Below are positions 13,446-25,794 of a stretch of 64,000 nucleotides of DNA, in pieces. Position numbers and translations under genes: made by a program. Within the stretch, counting starts at the first letter, position 1; each line of letters begins with the position of its first letter. Location: the NCBI GenBank assembly GCA_965153355.1, contig OZ231126.1, positions 45,198,001 to 45,262,000 on the forward strand, read 5' to 3'. Origin of the DNA: Flaccisagitta enflata. Lineage: Eukaryota; Chaetognatha; Sagittoidea; Aphragmophora. A model generated the notes under the pieces. That model did not search any database. It was given only the letters and a program-made list of their open reading frames with translations, and was not told the origin of the DNA.

Positions 13446-13895
13446 TGAAGAGACGGGCGCGAGAGTCCACAATGAAAAAACAAAAGTACAGAACATGCTA
13501 AAAAAAATTGCTGGATTTACTCTTTCCAGCATAGGTTTTGGGAAGATCATATGTGATGAGCAAGTATTCAATATTTTTCATTCCAAACTGAAAAATGTCT
13601 ACTCTGCCAACATCAGTTGATTTTCAAACCTAACGACAAAAACAAAAGGGGCGGGTTGATTTTGGAAGACCTAAGTTTAAGGCACCCCTAATAGCGGGAA
13701 AGAAGAGAGGGACAGAATAAGACTGAGACATCTTCAATCAAAGACAAAGAGAGGAAGACTGGGACAGACACGAATGGAGACAGAGGTAAAGAGGAATAAA
13801 CAGACGAATACGACCCTTGAAGACCAGAAAAGTGAAAAGAAGAAACGGGGCGGCTATCGACTCAACGAGGCACCGGCGGCAGCACCGGTACCGGC

Positions 13896-14545
<650 letters not shown>

Positions 14546-15536
14546 TATTTATTCTGTTGGCAATAGTAAAAAAAGTATCGGTGAAAGTGAAAGAAGCTAA
14601 AGAAGCAGAAGAAGAAGAACCGGCGGGAACGGAAGAAAAAAAACCCTGGAGCTATTAGAGTAAAACAATCCGGTAATTGAAACGGTCTTCATTGCCTGGA
14701 CGCGGAGACGCGAGCAGAGATTATGGCCGTGAAGAAAACGTTTTCAACTCCTTGGCTTCGTCTTGTTATGTTTTATTCATTCCTTTTTCCCCTTTCTTTC
14801 TCTCTGAGACTAAGTCTCACTCTTTTCTTCTTTTTTTTTACTGCCTCCTGTTCAACTGTTACTTTTTGGCAGCGACTAAACAGATTCAAACGACCTTTGT
14901 TTTCAAGCTGGTTGGATTTAAGACTGATGACTTCAATGAAATGAACTAATCTTCTCTGAGACAATCTCATTCAAACCTCTTTTTTTCTCCAGATTGGAAG
15001 CTATTTGAGTTAAAGAAAAAAAAAGATCATCCCGCATTAAGTTAGTACCAAATTTCATTTGTGATATCAGCAACTTATGTCCTATTGACCAACCTTAAAC
15101 ATTTGCCATCCTTGTTTTTTCTCCTATATATATTAGCAAAACTATTTCTAGAACTTTCCGTCTCCCGTCGCGTCTTCCAAGTTCTTTCCACCGGTTTCCC
15201 TTCTTCTTTGTTTTTTTATGGTGCTTTCAGCTTCTGAGTAGACGATTTTACTTTGTTTTCCAGAGTCTCAACCGTAATTTTCTTGTTTGTCAGTTGAATG
15301 GCGGATCCGCACCTCTCAGCGTCTCAGCGTCTCGGCGAAACAATTTCTTCCACTTTTGTTGCCTTTCTTTCACTTTTCTGTTATTGTCTTCAGCTTTGCC
15401 TTACTCTTTGTGGTCCGTATTTACAGACATTCCTACCTTTACCTTATTTGAGAAAACTCACATCGTACTGTGAAATTTGAAGCCGTTAATTAGTGTTGGA
15501 CATGACGCAGATAAATCTCTCCCTGTCGACTTATTC
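14546..15536. other. No secure gene
   Basis: After the GA array a short frame encodes KEAKEAEEEEPAGTEEKKPW and a stop at about 14656-14658. It could be a terminal exon, but no family match or clear acceptor is seen. The remaining 0.9 kb is T-rich unique sequence with a TATATATA at about 15125. Confidence 0.4.
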
Positions 15537-16612
15537 CTTTTTGGGCAGCAGCCCCAAAGTGCCGTTGTCCTGACGGACACAGGGGTGAATTTCTTTACAT
15601 CTGTCCGCACCTCCGTCTTTCAATCTGTTTGTCTGTATGTTCCCTCCCTTGAAGCCCCGTAGGCCCAAATCTGGCTCTTTCAGATCTGAAATCAGTCCTA
15701 AGAGACTCAAATCAACCCTCTCAGACCTAGAATCATCGATCTCGGGTTCAAAATTAGCTCTCTCTGATCCAAAATCAACCTTGATAGGACCAAAATCAGC
15801 CTTTTTGGGCAGCGGCCCCAAAGGGCCAATGTCCTGTAGAACACAGGGGGGAATTTCCAGACGTCCGTCCTTCCGTCCTTCTGTCCGTCCGTCCCCCCCC
15901 ATTGGCCATCAAGACCTCAAATTTGCCCTCCAAGCCCTCAATTTAGCCTTTGAGGCCTCAAATCAGCCTTCTAGGCTTATAATCAGCCCCCTCAGCCTCA
16001 AATCTGACCTCCAGACCTCAAATCTGCCCTCCAGACCTTCAATCAGCCTCTAAAGCATCAAACCAGCCCTCTGTGGCTCATATTTACCCTCAAAACCTCA
16101 AATCTTCTCTCCAAGCCTTAATTCTGCCCTCCAACCTTCAAATATGCCCTCAGTAGCCTAAATTAGTCATCTAAGGCCTGAAATATGCCCCCTCAGGACG
16201 TCTGGAAATATCCCCCTGTGTTCTACAGGACATCGGCCCTTTGGGGCCGCGGCCCTTCTCTAACTCCACTTCATAACTGAATCACTCCCAGCAGGGCATC
16301 GGGTACCGCTGACCATGTGCGATCCTTGGATGACTAGTTTGGCCTCAAATCAGCTCTCAAAAGTCATAAATCAACCCTCCCAGACTTGTATTCAGCCCTC
16401 TCAGGCCTGACATAAGCCCCATAACGCCTAAAATTTGCCCTCTCAATCTGACCTCTCAGGATGAATGGACTTAATGAAATTCACCCCTATGTCCTACAGG
16501 ATATCCGCCCTTTGAGGCCGCTACCCTGTTCTCACTCCACTTCTTCAATTAATCACTCCAAGCAGGGCATCGGGTACCGCTGACATGACCATGTGCGATC
16601 CTTGTATGACTA
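15537..16612 (+). mobile_element. Family A element (outer), split by a second A element
   Basis: The outer left end (TTTTTGGGCAGCAGCCCC, hairpin GTCC-TGAC-GGAC, CACAGGGGTGAATTTC) is at 15537-15600. It is followed by an array of ~20-bp units around AGCCTTCTCAGACCTCAAATC. The array is interrupted at 15800-16336 by another complete A copy and resumes to the outer right end (CACCCCTATGTCCTACAGG, CGGGTACCGCTGACATGACC) at about 16612. In the outer left hairpin the loop and one stem pair differ from subfamily a1, but pairing is kept. Confidence 0.7.
15800..16336 (+). mobile_element. Family A element (inner, subfamily a1)
   Basis: Complete: TTTTTGGGCAGCGGCCCC start, CTGTAGAACACAGGGGGGAA, about 14 units of a ~20-bp array (GCCCTCCAGACCTCAAATCT type), inverted repeat CCCTGTGTTCTACAGG, tail GCAGGGCATCGGGTACCGCT, terminal GATCCTTGGATGAC hairpin. 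It is inserted into the interior array of the outer copy. Confidence 0.75.
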
Positions 16613-16938
16613 GTTACCGTCTGCCCTCTTCTCCTGGCCATTTTGCTGCTCTGCCTCCCTCACTGCACTGTCTTTCCTCCTTCACCATCTTTTTCTTCAT
16701 TCTCCAACACCCCAAACTACATTCATCTCAACCTCTCCCTGACAATCACTCCTGTGCCCATACCCCGATCTCAATAGTTTCCACTCTTCACTACCCTCGC
16801 CCTCCATCAGCTTGTTTCTTTCCCTCTCTTCATAACTTGTTTCTCCTTTTCCATCTCCTGGCCAAGTGTCCACTTCCTCTTGTCCATCTCCCTCTAACTC
16901 CTCTGTCCACCGCGTTGCTAACCTGACACTCTCGAATG

Positions 16939-16939
<1 letters not shown>
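16613..16939. other. No gene seen
   Basis: C/T-rich unique stretch whose long frame (16585-16926) is biased to Pro, Ser and Leu. No family resemblance. Confidence 0.45.

Positions 16940-17033
<94 letters not shown>
16940..17033 (+). repeat. (GA)n microsatellite
   Basis: About 47 uninterrupted GA units. Confidence 0.97.
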
Positions 17034-17035
<2 letters not shown>

Positions 17036-17515
17036 GCCGCTGCGCCATCTTTGGTCTTACGACTGAAACATTTCTTTCCCGCGCCTTCGTCTTTGAAAAC
17101 TCAATCACTGACTTACGGCAGTTAAAGCCAAACAAAAGACTAACTCGGGGAAAAGATGAAAACGGAAAAGCCAAGAAAAAAGGATTAAATCACTTCCCCT
17201 CACTCTTTTTTTTTTCTTCTCTCTCTCTCTTTCTTTAACGACCACTTTTCATTTTCTTCAGTGATATTTTTTCCACCATAGAGTCTTTTGAGCTTTTGCA
17301 ATGTTTCTCCGCGACTTTGTGTGTATACATTCGCCGTTGAGAAATCTGGACTGAGACGCGCGTAATTTATGAGAAAAGAAACGGTGAAAACTATCTTATT
17401 TGCATATCGTTGCTGTTGAGTGTTGAGCGCGGTCAGCTAATGGTGAGTGCAACTTTATACCAACTCTTTTTGTAGACGAGACTGTCAGTTTGCTAATTCC
17501 ATATTATAAAATGTG
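17034..17515. other. No gene seen
   Basis: Unique sequence without recognised features. Confidence 0.45.
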
Positions 17516-17914
17516 TTTTTAGTCGCGTGCACGCGACTCTACAACCCGCTTTGTCGGTCCGTCGGTCCATCGGTCCATTGGTCCGTCGGTCCGTCGGTCC
17601 GTTGGTCCCTTGGCCCGTCTGTCCATCAGTCCGTCCGTCACACTTTACCTTTTTCTCATACTTTAAGTTATTTCTAGTCATTCTAAGTCATTTTAAGTCA
17701 TTCTAAGTCATTCTAAGTCATTCTAAGTCATTCTAAGTCATTCTAAGTCATTCTGGGTCACTTGAGTCAAATAGGTCAAAGTAGTCATTTCAGTCGTTTT
17801 ATGTCTTTTTAGTCATTTAAAGTTGTCTTGAGTCATTTTAAGTCATCTTGAGTCAATAAAAGTCATCTTAAGTTATCTATGTACCGCACGCGACTTATAG
17901 GTGTTGGCCTTGTT
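17516..17914 (+). mobile_element. Family B element carrying a decamer array
   Basis: Tip AGTCGCGTGCACGCGACT, (GGTCCGTC)n tract and CACACTTTAC as in other copies. The usual middle is then replaced by about 20 units of a 10-bp repeat (AGTCATTCTA and variants, 17675-17875). The distal end keeps the subterminal GCACGCGACT and a variant terminal hairpin (AGG..CCT in AAGGCCAACACCTAT, reverse strand). It appears to be an intermediate towards the giant copy at 27448-29542, whose array has a related core. Confidence 0.8.
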
Positions 17915-17991
17915 ATACACAATCGCACCTGGAGGCGACTGAAAAAAATGGCCGATCATTCACCTTGTTTCTTCTTTTGGCTTAGTCGTGA

Positions 17992-18201
17992 GGAAGAGAA
18001 TCAACTCATGGACTAACCTGCATCGGTCAAACAAGTAAATTTGTGTCTGCCATCAGGGTATCGAGAAAAAACAGTCTCCGTTACCTTAAAGCTCTCTGCC
18101 AGTCGATGCCAAGAACACGATATTGGAATGCGATGTGCACAAAATACTTTTCTTTCAAACCACAACAATTCGAATGTTATAATTTATGTACCAGCATGTA
18201 A
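17992..18201 (+). CDS. Possible Cys-rich terminal exon (unrecognised)
   Basis: The frame is open without a start codon from after TGA (17989-17991) to TAA (18199-18201), in unique sequence. The 69-residue product contains segments such as RVSRKNSLRYLKALCQSM and YFSFKPQQFECYNLCTSM, with six cysteines. No family is recognised and no partner exon is seen nearby. Chance is a real alternative. Confidence 0.2.
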   Translation, partial: GRESTHGLTCIGQTSKFVSAIRVSRKNSLRYLKALCQSMPRTRYWNAMCTKYFSFKPQQFECYNLCTSM

Positions 18202-18516
18202 TGGAAATGTCATTGTTTAGGAACGCATTTTGGTACTTCGTAATTTCGTAGTAGATTTGTGGCAAAAACCGCAATTAGAAAATACAAATGTTCGTTATCC
18301 TGGTACCTGTATATCAAATCCAACAACCTTAATAAGCTCGATCTCTGGATTCTTCTTTTATACGGGAAACTCCTCAAAACTCGACCATTTGCAAAACCGC
18401 GGTTCGAAGGCAATAATTCGTTGACTAAAATATCCTAGAAAGAAGATGCGTCGCCTGTCATCTCTGACGGTTACGATACAATCTTGCTCATAGAAATATG
18501 GATGGTAGAAAAAAGA

Positions 18517-18690
18517 TTTTTTAGTTGTCGACACTACACCTTTTTTGTTTGGTTGGTTGTCTGTCCCTCATATTCCTGAACTACAGTTGTTTTTGTCTTT
18601 TTTTATGGGGTTTAAGTCAGTTTGAATTGTGTATGAGTGAGTGTGGGTATTTTTGAAGTACTGCCCCTACCCAAATGTCCATGACTGTTG
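18517..18690 (+). mobile_element. Decayed family B fragment
   Basis: TTTTTTAGTTGTCGACACTAC, a GGTTGGTTGTCTGTCC tract and CTGCCCCTACCCAAATGTCC align in order with a B copy of the AGTTG subtype. The ends are eroded. Confidence 0.45.
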
Positions 18691-18800
18691 ATCTTTGTAG
18701 AGGCTTATTTTAATCTTTGACAAGATTGTGCAATAAGAATAAATGGGCAAAGGATTAAAAAAAATGCTAAAAGTAAATTGTGTGTTATTTTGGAAGTTGA

Positions 18801-19006
18801 ACAAGTGACATGGGGTGATAACATTGTTGCGGACGGGTGGGTAGAGACCTCCAACCCCCATCCACACCCCAACCCACCCTTGCACTCAAACATACACATT
18901 AAGTATCTAAAACACTCGTTTTCCCACTTTTCAACTTGATGACCCCGGATGGACCAATGGACCGACGGACAAAGCCTGTTATAGAGTTGCGTGTCCGCAA
19001 CTAAAA
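18801..19006 (-). mobile_element. Family B element (AGTTGCG subtype)
   Basis: Reverse orientation. The distal end is ACAAGTGACATGGGGTGAT, followed by subterminal TGTTGCGGAC, GGGTGGG, a C-rich block, a TTTTCAACTTGATGACCCC stretch, a (GGACC)n tract and the tip AGTTGCGTGTCCGCAACT followed by A5. The subterminal motif agrees with the tip half (AGTTGCGGAC). The element ends 107 bp upstream of the PLBD-like gene. Confidence 0.8.
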
Positions 19007-19112
19007 ACTTTTGAAGTCCTAATGAAAAAAATATTTTTATAATGACTAATAAACTGTACAAGATCTAAAAAAATCTTTGATTGTACTTTATAGTCTATGA
19101 TCATATATTTTT

Positions 19113-20789
19113 ATGGGCAAGATGGTACTGGCGGTAATCCATGTTTGTTACTCCGACTCGACGACATCTTTTGTTGAAAATTGTCGAAAATACAAAGCAA
19201 AAGATGATCAAGCAAAAGGCCAATTCCCTATTTACAATCCCGCGTCGGTTTACGTTGACGGAAAATCGATGCGAATCAGCCGAGAAATCGACTCGGACGC
19301 GGACGTGTATGGCTTCTTCAACGATCAATTGTCTACTACGGGATGGGGCGTGCTGGAATTTCGCGCCGGTTATGGGAACCGATCATCGTCCATGGACACC
19401 GACCTCATCTTTAAAGCCGCCGGGTATCTCGAAGGATACTTGACTGCTCATCAAATACAGAGGCACAGATGTAGTTTGTTCTTCCACATTCTTCCAAAAT
19501 TTGATGCAAAGAAAGTGAAGAAGGTCAAGACTTTCATGAAGAAGCAGGATGACTGGACCCGCAAGATGGTTCGCTCTTTTGCCAACAGCGACCCATTCTG
19601 GCGTCATATGGGATATGTTATGGCGCAATTGGATGGACTCGTAGCCGGATATCAAGCTGCCGCCGCCAATAACCCTAACCTGATGCCATTGAACTTTTTC
19701 GATTTTCAAGTCCTCAACGCTTTAGGGGACTTGATGGATTTGCAAAATGTACTTTTTCCCGATGAAAGACCAAAGTTTGAAAACATGACGAAAAACCAGT
19801 TTTTAAACTACGTAAATAGTAACAGTCACTGCTCCGCTCTCATCAAGGTGTTGCCTGGATTCGAAAACATCTTCATGGCTCATAATACCTGGTTCTCTTA
19901 CATGTCTACCAACCGCATTTTCAAGCATTACGACTTCAAAACTCGGGATCCGGCCACGTCCGCCAACGCCATGTCCTTCTCCAGTTACCCTGGATATTTG
20001 GAATCACTCGACGACTTTTATTTGATGAACAACGATATTGCCCTTCTACAGACTACGATCATTCCTTTCAACCTCTCTCTTTACGACAAAGTTGGTCCTC
20101 AAAGTCTCCTCGCTTGGCAAAGAGTTCGATTAGCCAATCACTTGGCAACCAATGGCAGTCAATGGTTTGATGTGGTGAAACGATATAATTCCGGAACCTA
20201 CAACAACCAGTACATGGTCTTAGACTTATCTAAGATCAAAATCGGGGAATATATGGAGGAAGACGCATTGTGGGTGATCGAGCAAATGCCCGGTCTCGTG
20301 CTTGGACAAGATGTGACTCCGATTCTTCGTAATGGCTACTGGGCCTCTTACAACGTACCTTTCCTCAAGGAAATCTTCACTATTGCCGATTATCCAAGTC
20401 GCGGTGTCGAGAGTTCTTACGACTTGTCACCCCGGGCGAAGATCTTCCGACGCGACGCAGCCAAAGTCACGGATATGGAATCGATGAAAGCGATTATGAG
20501 ATACAACGATTTTCGCCACGACAAATACTCCGAAGGTAGCCCCAGCCACACGATCTGTTCGAGATATGACTTGGACCCCAACAAACCGAGTCCCGATGGT
20601 TGTATCGACGTCAAAGTGTCCGATTTGAAGATGGCGAGAGAACGTCGTTCGTACGCCGTTAACGGCCCAACTCCGGGAGCGGGACTTGGCAATTTCCACT
20701 GGAAAGAAAAGTTTTCAGGCATTTTTCACTGGGGAATGCCGGAGGTTTACAACTTCTCCTTCGTTGAAATGAAACCTAAACTGAGTTAG
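19113..20789 (+). CDS. Phospholipase B-like protein (LAMA/PLBD family), intronless
   Basis: A 558-aa product of the phospholipase B-like Ntn-hydrolase family, normally lysosomal or secreted proteins that self-cleave to expose an N-terminal Cys. Supporting features in order are: GFFNDQLSTTGWGVLEFR (about residues 67-84), the processing site with the likely nucleophile in SNSHCSALIKV (Cys240), AHNTW (256-260), SYPGYLES (291-298), WQRVRLANHLA (335-345) and RYNSGTYNNQYMVLDLSK (357-374), the most diagnostic block. The C-terminal half has YNVPF, APSHT-like and HWGMPEVYNFSF segments. Length is near the family norm. The start is ATG 19113; an in-frame TGA at 19098 excludes a simple extension. The N-terminus (MVLAVIHVCYS) is only a weak signal peptide, unusual for the family, so a 5' exon or a processed (retro)copy origin is possible. 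The predicted nucleophile and surrounding motifs are intact. Confidence 0.9.
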   Translation: MGKMVLAVIHVCYSDSTTSFVENCRKYKAKDDQAKGQFPIYNPASVYVDGKSMRISREIDSDADVYGFFNDQLSTTGWGVLEFRAGYGNRSSSMDTDLIFKAAGYLEGYLTAHQIQRHRCSLFFHILPKFDAKKVKKVKTFMKKQDDWTRKMVRSFANSDPFWRHMGYVMAQLDGLVAGYQAAAANNPNLMPLNFFDFQVLNALGDLMDLQNVLFPDERPKFENMTKNQFLNYVNSNSHCSALIKVLPGFENIFMAHNTWFSYMSTNRIFKHYDFKTRDPATSANAMSFSSYPGYLESLDDFYLMNNDIALLQTTIIPFNLSLYDKVGPQSLLAWQRVRLANHLATNGSQWFDVVKRYNSGTYNNQYMVLDLSKIKIGEYMEEDALWVIEQMPGLVLGQDVTPILRNGYWASYNVPFLKEIFTIADYPSRGVESSYDLSPRAKIFRRDAAKVTDMESMKAIMRYNDFRHDKYSEGSPSHTICSRYDLDPNKPSPDGCIDVKVSDLKMARERRSYAVNGPTPGAGLGNFHWKEKFSGIFHWGMPEVYNFSFVEMKPKLS

Positions 20790-20901
20790 AGTTCATGATG
20801 TTACATGGCTCGTGAAAGAAAAAAATAGACCATTGGTTCTCGTTGAAGAGCCTCCTTGTTTTTGTTTCTCAGAACATTTTCAAAAAATGTAAATTACCTT
20901 G

Positions 20902-20907
20902 ATTAAA
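20902..20907 (+). promoter_or_regulatory. Candidate poly(A) signal (ATTAAA) of the PLBD-like gene
   Basis: ATTAAA lies 113 bases after the stop codon. It is the commonest animal variant of AATAAA. No canonical AATAAA lies between the stop and this site. Confidence 0.45.
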
Positions 20908-21378
<471 letters not shown>

Positions 21379-21680
21379 GGAATCAGTCGTAGGATACCAT
21401 TTTCTTTTCTCCAGGTATTCATATGTTAATGATCTCTCCTCAGTCACAAGGTTCTATCATTTTCTTTCTCATTGCAATCTCTTTTAGAAGTGGAGGTAGA
21501 AAGGAAAGAAAGAAAGGATTGAGGTGGGGAAAAGAGTGAAGAATGAAAGAAAAAAGATGGGGCCAGAGAATGTGAATGGGGCTGATGAATGAGGAGGATC
21601 AAGGCGGTGAGGGCTACCATCAGTGGAAACGGGGTAAAAATAAAAATAAAAAGTGGAAGGAATGAAAGAGTTTGTAAAAG

Positions 21681-22157
21681 AAGAAGAAGAAGAAGAAGAA
21701 GAAGAAGAAGAAGAAGAAGAAGAAGAAGAAGATGAAGATGAAGAAAAGAAGAAGAAGAAGAAAAAGAAGAAGATGAAGAAGAAGAAGAAGAAGAAGAAGA
21801 AGAAGAAGAAGAAGAAGAAGAAGAAGAAGAAGAAGAAGAAGAAGAAGAAGAAGAAGAAGAAGAAGAAGAAGAAGAAGAAGAAGAAGAAGAAGAAGAAGAA
21901 GAAGAAGAAGAAGATGAAGAAGAAGAAGAAGAAGACGAAGGAGAAGTGGAAGAAGAAGAAATAGAAATGGAAGGCATAGAGGATGAAAAGTTGGAGGAAA
22001 AAGATGAAGAAGAAGAAGAAGAAGAAGAAGAAGAAGAAGAAGAAGAAGAAGAAGAAGAAGAAGAAGAAGAAGACGAAGAAGAAGAAGAAGAAGAAGAAGA
22101 AGAAGAAGAAGAAGAAGAAGAAGAAGAAGAAGAAGAAGAAGAAGAAGAAGGAGAAGA
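21681..22157 (+). repeat. (GAA)n array, about 480 bp
   Basis: Near-pure GAA triplets with occasional GAT, GAC and AAA triplets, split by a short unique island (21945-21995). Confidence 0.97.
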
Positions 22158-22167
22158 ATTTTTACTT

Positions 22168-22177
22168 CACTTCGAAT

Positions 22178-22249
<72 letters not shown>

Positions 22250-22285
22250 TTTCTTTCTTTTTTTTTTACTTTTTTTCTTTTTCTT
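22168..22285 (+). repeat. (TTTC)n microsatellite
   Basis: About 20 TTTC units followed by T-rich sequence. The strand asymmetry flips from purine to pyrimidine within 10 bp of the preceding GAA array. Confidence 0.95.
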
Positions 22286-22551
22286 TTCTTTTTTCTCACT
22301 TTCTCCATCTTTCAAATTTTCTTCATTTTTTCCCTTAAGATTTTAATTTTCTTGCGTGAAATCTCCTCCGTTTTAGTTTCTCCTCGGCGTCTGTTGGATC
22401 GCTGGCGTCACTTCTGTCGGCGCCGCTCAACCAGAAACAGGAAGGAGTGATAGGGGTAGAAAGGGATAGTGAAGGGGCTTAAGTGGGAGGTAAGGTTGAT
22501 TCGGTAGGTTAGAAAGGAAAGGAATGAAAGCATGCAGAGAGAAGAATAAGA

Positions 22552-22767
22552 GAACAAGGCCGGATGCACGGCTACCTAAGTCGCGTGCTGGTGGGCAAGG
22601 GGCTAGGGATGTGGAAGCGGTTGATTTTAATGCCGCTTCCACCGCTTCCGCTTCTGCTTCTGTGTCCGCATCCGCCTCCACTTCCGCTTCCATTTTACAG
22701 CTCAATTACTAGTAGCTAACCCGTCTTCTTAAATGGATGCGGCCAGTCGCTTCCACATCCCTAGCAA
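22552..22767 (-). mobile_element. Family B fragment with a small inverted-repeat insert
   Basis: Starts AACAAGGCCGGATGCACGG, CTAAGTCGCGTGCTGGTGGG (distal end of a B copy). It is then interrupted by an 18-bp perfect inverted repeat, GCTAGGGATGTGGAAGCG at 22602-22619 and its complement at 22748-22765. The inverted repeat encloses a run of TTCCGC/TTCTGC hexamers (22632-22692). The B tip is not present beyond it. Confidence 0.55.
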
Positions 22768-22769
22768 GG

Positions 22770-23677
<908 letters not shown>

Positions 23678-23825
23678 GCAAAACGCAGACGGAAGGAAAA
23701 GCGCCGTGAAAAGCTTTTTGAGCTTTTGAGCGCGATATTGGGGCTTCTGAAGCGGAAGGAAGCAATTAAAAAACCGCAGCCTCAAAAGCGAGAAACGAAA
23801 TACGAAACATCGACAAAGTCACATC

Positions 23826-24630
23826 ACGGCAACTGAATGGCAGAAGAATGGCAAGTGGCAGAAGAATGGCAAGTAGTAATAGAAGGGAAAATGGCAACTG
23901 AATGGCAAGTGGCAGAAGAATGACAAGTGGTAATAGAAGGGAAAATGGCAAGTGGCAGAAGAATGGCAAGTGGTAATAGAAGGGAAAATGGCAACTGAAT
24001 GGCAAGTGGCAGAAGAATGACAAGTGGTAATAGAAGAGAAAATGGCAACTAAATGGCAAGTGGCAGAAGAATGGCAAGTGGCAATAGAAGGGAAAATAGC
24101 AACTGAATGGCAAATGGCAGAAGAATGGCAAGTGGTAATAGAAGGGAAAATAGCAACTGTATGACAAGTGGCAGAAGAGTGGCAAGTGGTAATAGAAGGG
24201 AAAATAGCAACTGAATGGCAAGTGGCAGAAGAATGACAAGTGGTAATAGAAGGGAAAATGGCAACTGAATGGCAAGTGGCAGAAGAATGGCAAGTGGTAA
24301 TAGAAGGGAAAATGGCAACTGAATGGCAAGTGGCAGAAGAATGGCAAGTGGTAATAGAAGGGAAAATGGCAACTGAATGGCAAGTGGCAGAAGAATGGCA
24401 AGTGGTAATAGAAGGGAAAATGGCAACTGAATGGCAAGTGGCAGAAGAATGACAAGTGGTAATAGAAGGGAAAATGGCAACTGAATGGCAAGTGGCAGAA
24501 GAATGGCAAGTGGTAATAGAAGGGAAAATGGCAACTGAATGGCAAGTGGCAGAAGAATGGCAAGTGGTAATAGAAGGGAAAATGGCAACTGAATGGCAAG
24601 TGGCAGAAGAACGCAAAGTGTTAATAGAAG
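23826..24630 (+). repeat. 54-bp minisatellite
   Basis: About 15 units, some shortened, built from sub-blocks GGCAAGTGGCAGAAGAAT and GGCAAGTGGTAATAGAAG. The period is 18 codons, so frames stay open on both strands: plus strand reads MATEWQVAEEWQVVIEGK repeatedly, broken by TGACAAG variants; minus-strand frames run up to 392 codons. Substitutions do not look frame-preserving, so I treat it as a satellite. Degenerate units continue beyond the B element to about 25010. Confidence 0.95.
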
Positions 24631-24631
24631 G

Positions 24632-24726
24632 AACAAGGCCAAGTAGGCCAATAAGGTGCGACCTATCGACCGACCAACCGACCGACGGACACAGCCAGTT
24701 AGAGAGGCGCTTTGTCGCACCTGAAA
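24632..24726 (-). mobile_element. Short family B element (AGGTGCG subtype) inside the minisatellite
   Basis: Distal end AACAAGGCC-AAGTA-GGCC (hairpin with a different sequence but kept pairing), subterminal AGGTGCGACC, a (GACC)n tract and tip AGGCGCTTTGTCGCACCT followed by GAAAA. The nine bases AGGTGCGAC match the tip half exactly, though the subtype differs from AGTCGCG copies. It is inserted between minisatellite units. Confidence 0.75.
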
Positions 24727-25010
24727 ATGGCAAGAGAATGAAAAGTGGCAGAAGAATGGAAAGTGGTAATAGAAAGGAAAATGGCAAGAGATTGAAAGGT
24801 GGAAGAAGAATGGCTAGTGGGAATAGAAGGGAAAATGGCAGTAGAGTGAAAGGTGGCAGTAGGATAGAAAGTGATAGAAAAATATAAAGTGGCAGTAGAA
24901 TAGAAAGGCGAAAATATGCAGTATATGGGAAAATGGCAGAATGGAAAGAGGCAGCGGAATAGAGAGTACCAGTAAAATGGAAAGTACAAAAGAACAAAAG
25001 AAGCTACGGT
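24727..25010 (+). repeat. Degenerate continuation of the 54-bp minisatellite
   Basis: Diverged units (AATGGCAAGAGAATGAAAAG, GTGGCAGAAGAATGGAAAGT) follow the inserted B element. Confidence 0.75.
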
Positions 25011-25721
25011 GGCCGTGTAATGGAACGTGGCATGGGAATGAAAAGACGCAAAAGGCGAGTTGGAAATGGTATTCAGTAGTAGAATAGTCAGTGAAAAAAA
25101 AAATCATAAGTGGAAGCAGATTGGAAAGTGGGAGTAGAACGAAGCGAACAAACAAAAATTCCGAACAGAAACTGGCAAGGGAATATAACATTAGCATGAT
25201 CATCTTTTTTTTAAAGAATAACGGCTAACAGCTAACTAAATTCGTAAGACGGATTCTATTTCACTCTTTTTTCATAAGAACCTAGTTAGGTTAGTTTACA
25301 AGAACATCCATGCTTCAAAATCCTCAAAATATGAGAACATAGTTGTGGAAATGTGTGCATTTTTATAAGTATGGGAGCGTTGATGAACTTTGGAGTGAAT
25401 GTATCTTTTCTTCTTTCTTTCCAATTCGATGCCTTTTGTTTTTTGGGCGTTGCCATTTTTTGTGGATGGTGCGCTGGTTCTATCGCCTGAACCATATTGC
25501 CTTGCTCTTTTATCCAAAATTGGAGTTACGTGTTTTTTCACATATTTTTCGTTTCTCTTCGCATTTTTTCCTCGTTGTATGTTTTATGCGTCGATTTTAC
25601 TTACATATATATTACCGTGGCATCGGTTCTTAATAGAATGTGTGGCTTTCTGCATGATTTTTATGATGTGCGCCCTGGAATTTCATGTCTTTCATAAGTC
25701 TCTCATCTCTTTTATTTTCAG
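25011..25721. other. No secure gene
   Basis: Unique AT-rich sequence. Several overlapping frames (25286-25731, both strands) are Phe-, Ser- and His-rich without family resemblance. The region ends at a good splice acceptor (TTTATTTTCAG). Confidence 0.4.
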
Positions 25722-25794
25722 AGACATATGAACGGACATCTGACCTTAATGACGATTACGACGCTGGTGGGAAACCACGGAAATTGGGCCTAAA
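25722..25794 (+). CDS. Candidate internal exon (unrecognised protein)
   Basis: A 73-bp segment between acceptor TTTATTTTCAG and donor GTAAGTTTT. Only one frame is open and it reads TYERTSDLNDDYDAGGKPRK then LGLK, a hydrophilic, coding-like sequence. Incoming and outgoing phases are both 2 and are compatible with the candidate exon at 26101. No family recognised; no upstream exon found. Confidence 0.35.

Noticed and set aside
19101-20722. Minus-strand and alternative-frame open reading frames over the PLBD-like gene
   Set aside because: Shadows of a well-supported coding frame.
23826-24630. CRISPR-like regularly spaced repeat
   Set aside because: The units abut without unique spacers, the organism is an animal, and the whole 54-bp unit is repeated, so it is a minisatellite.
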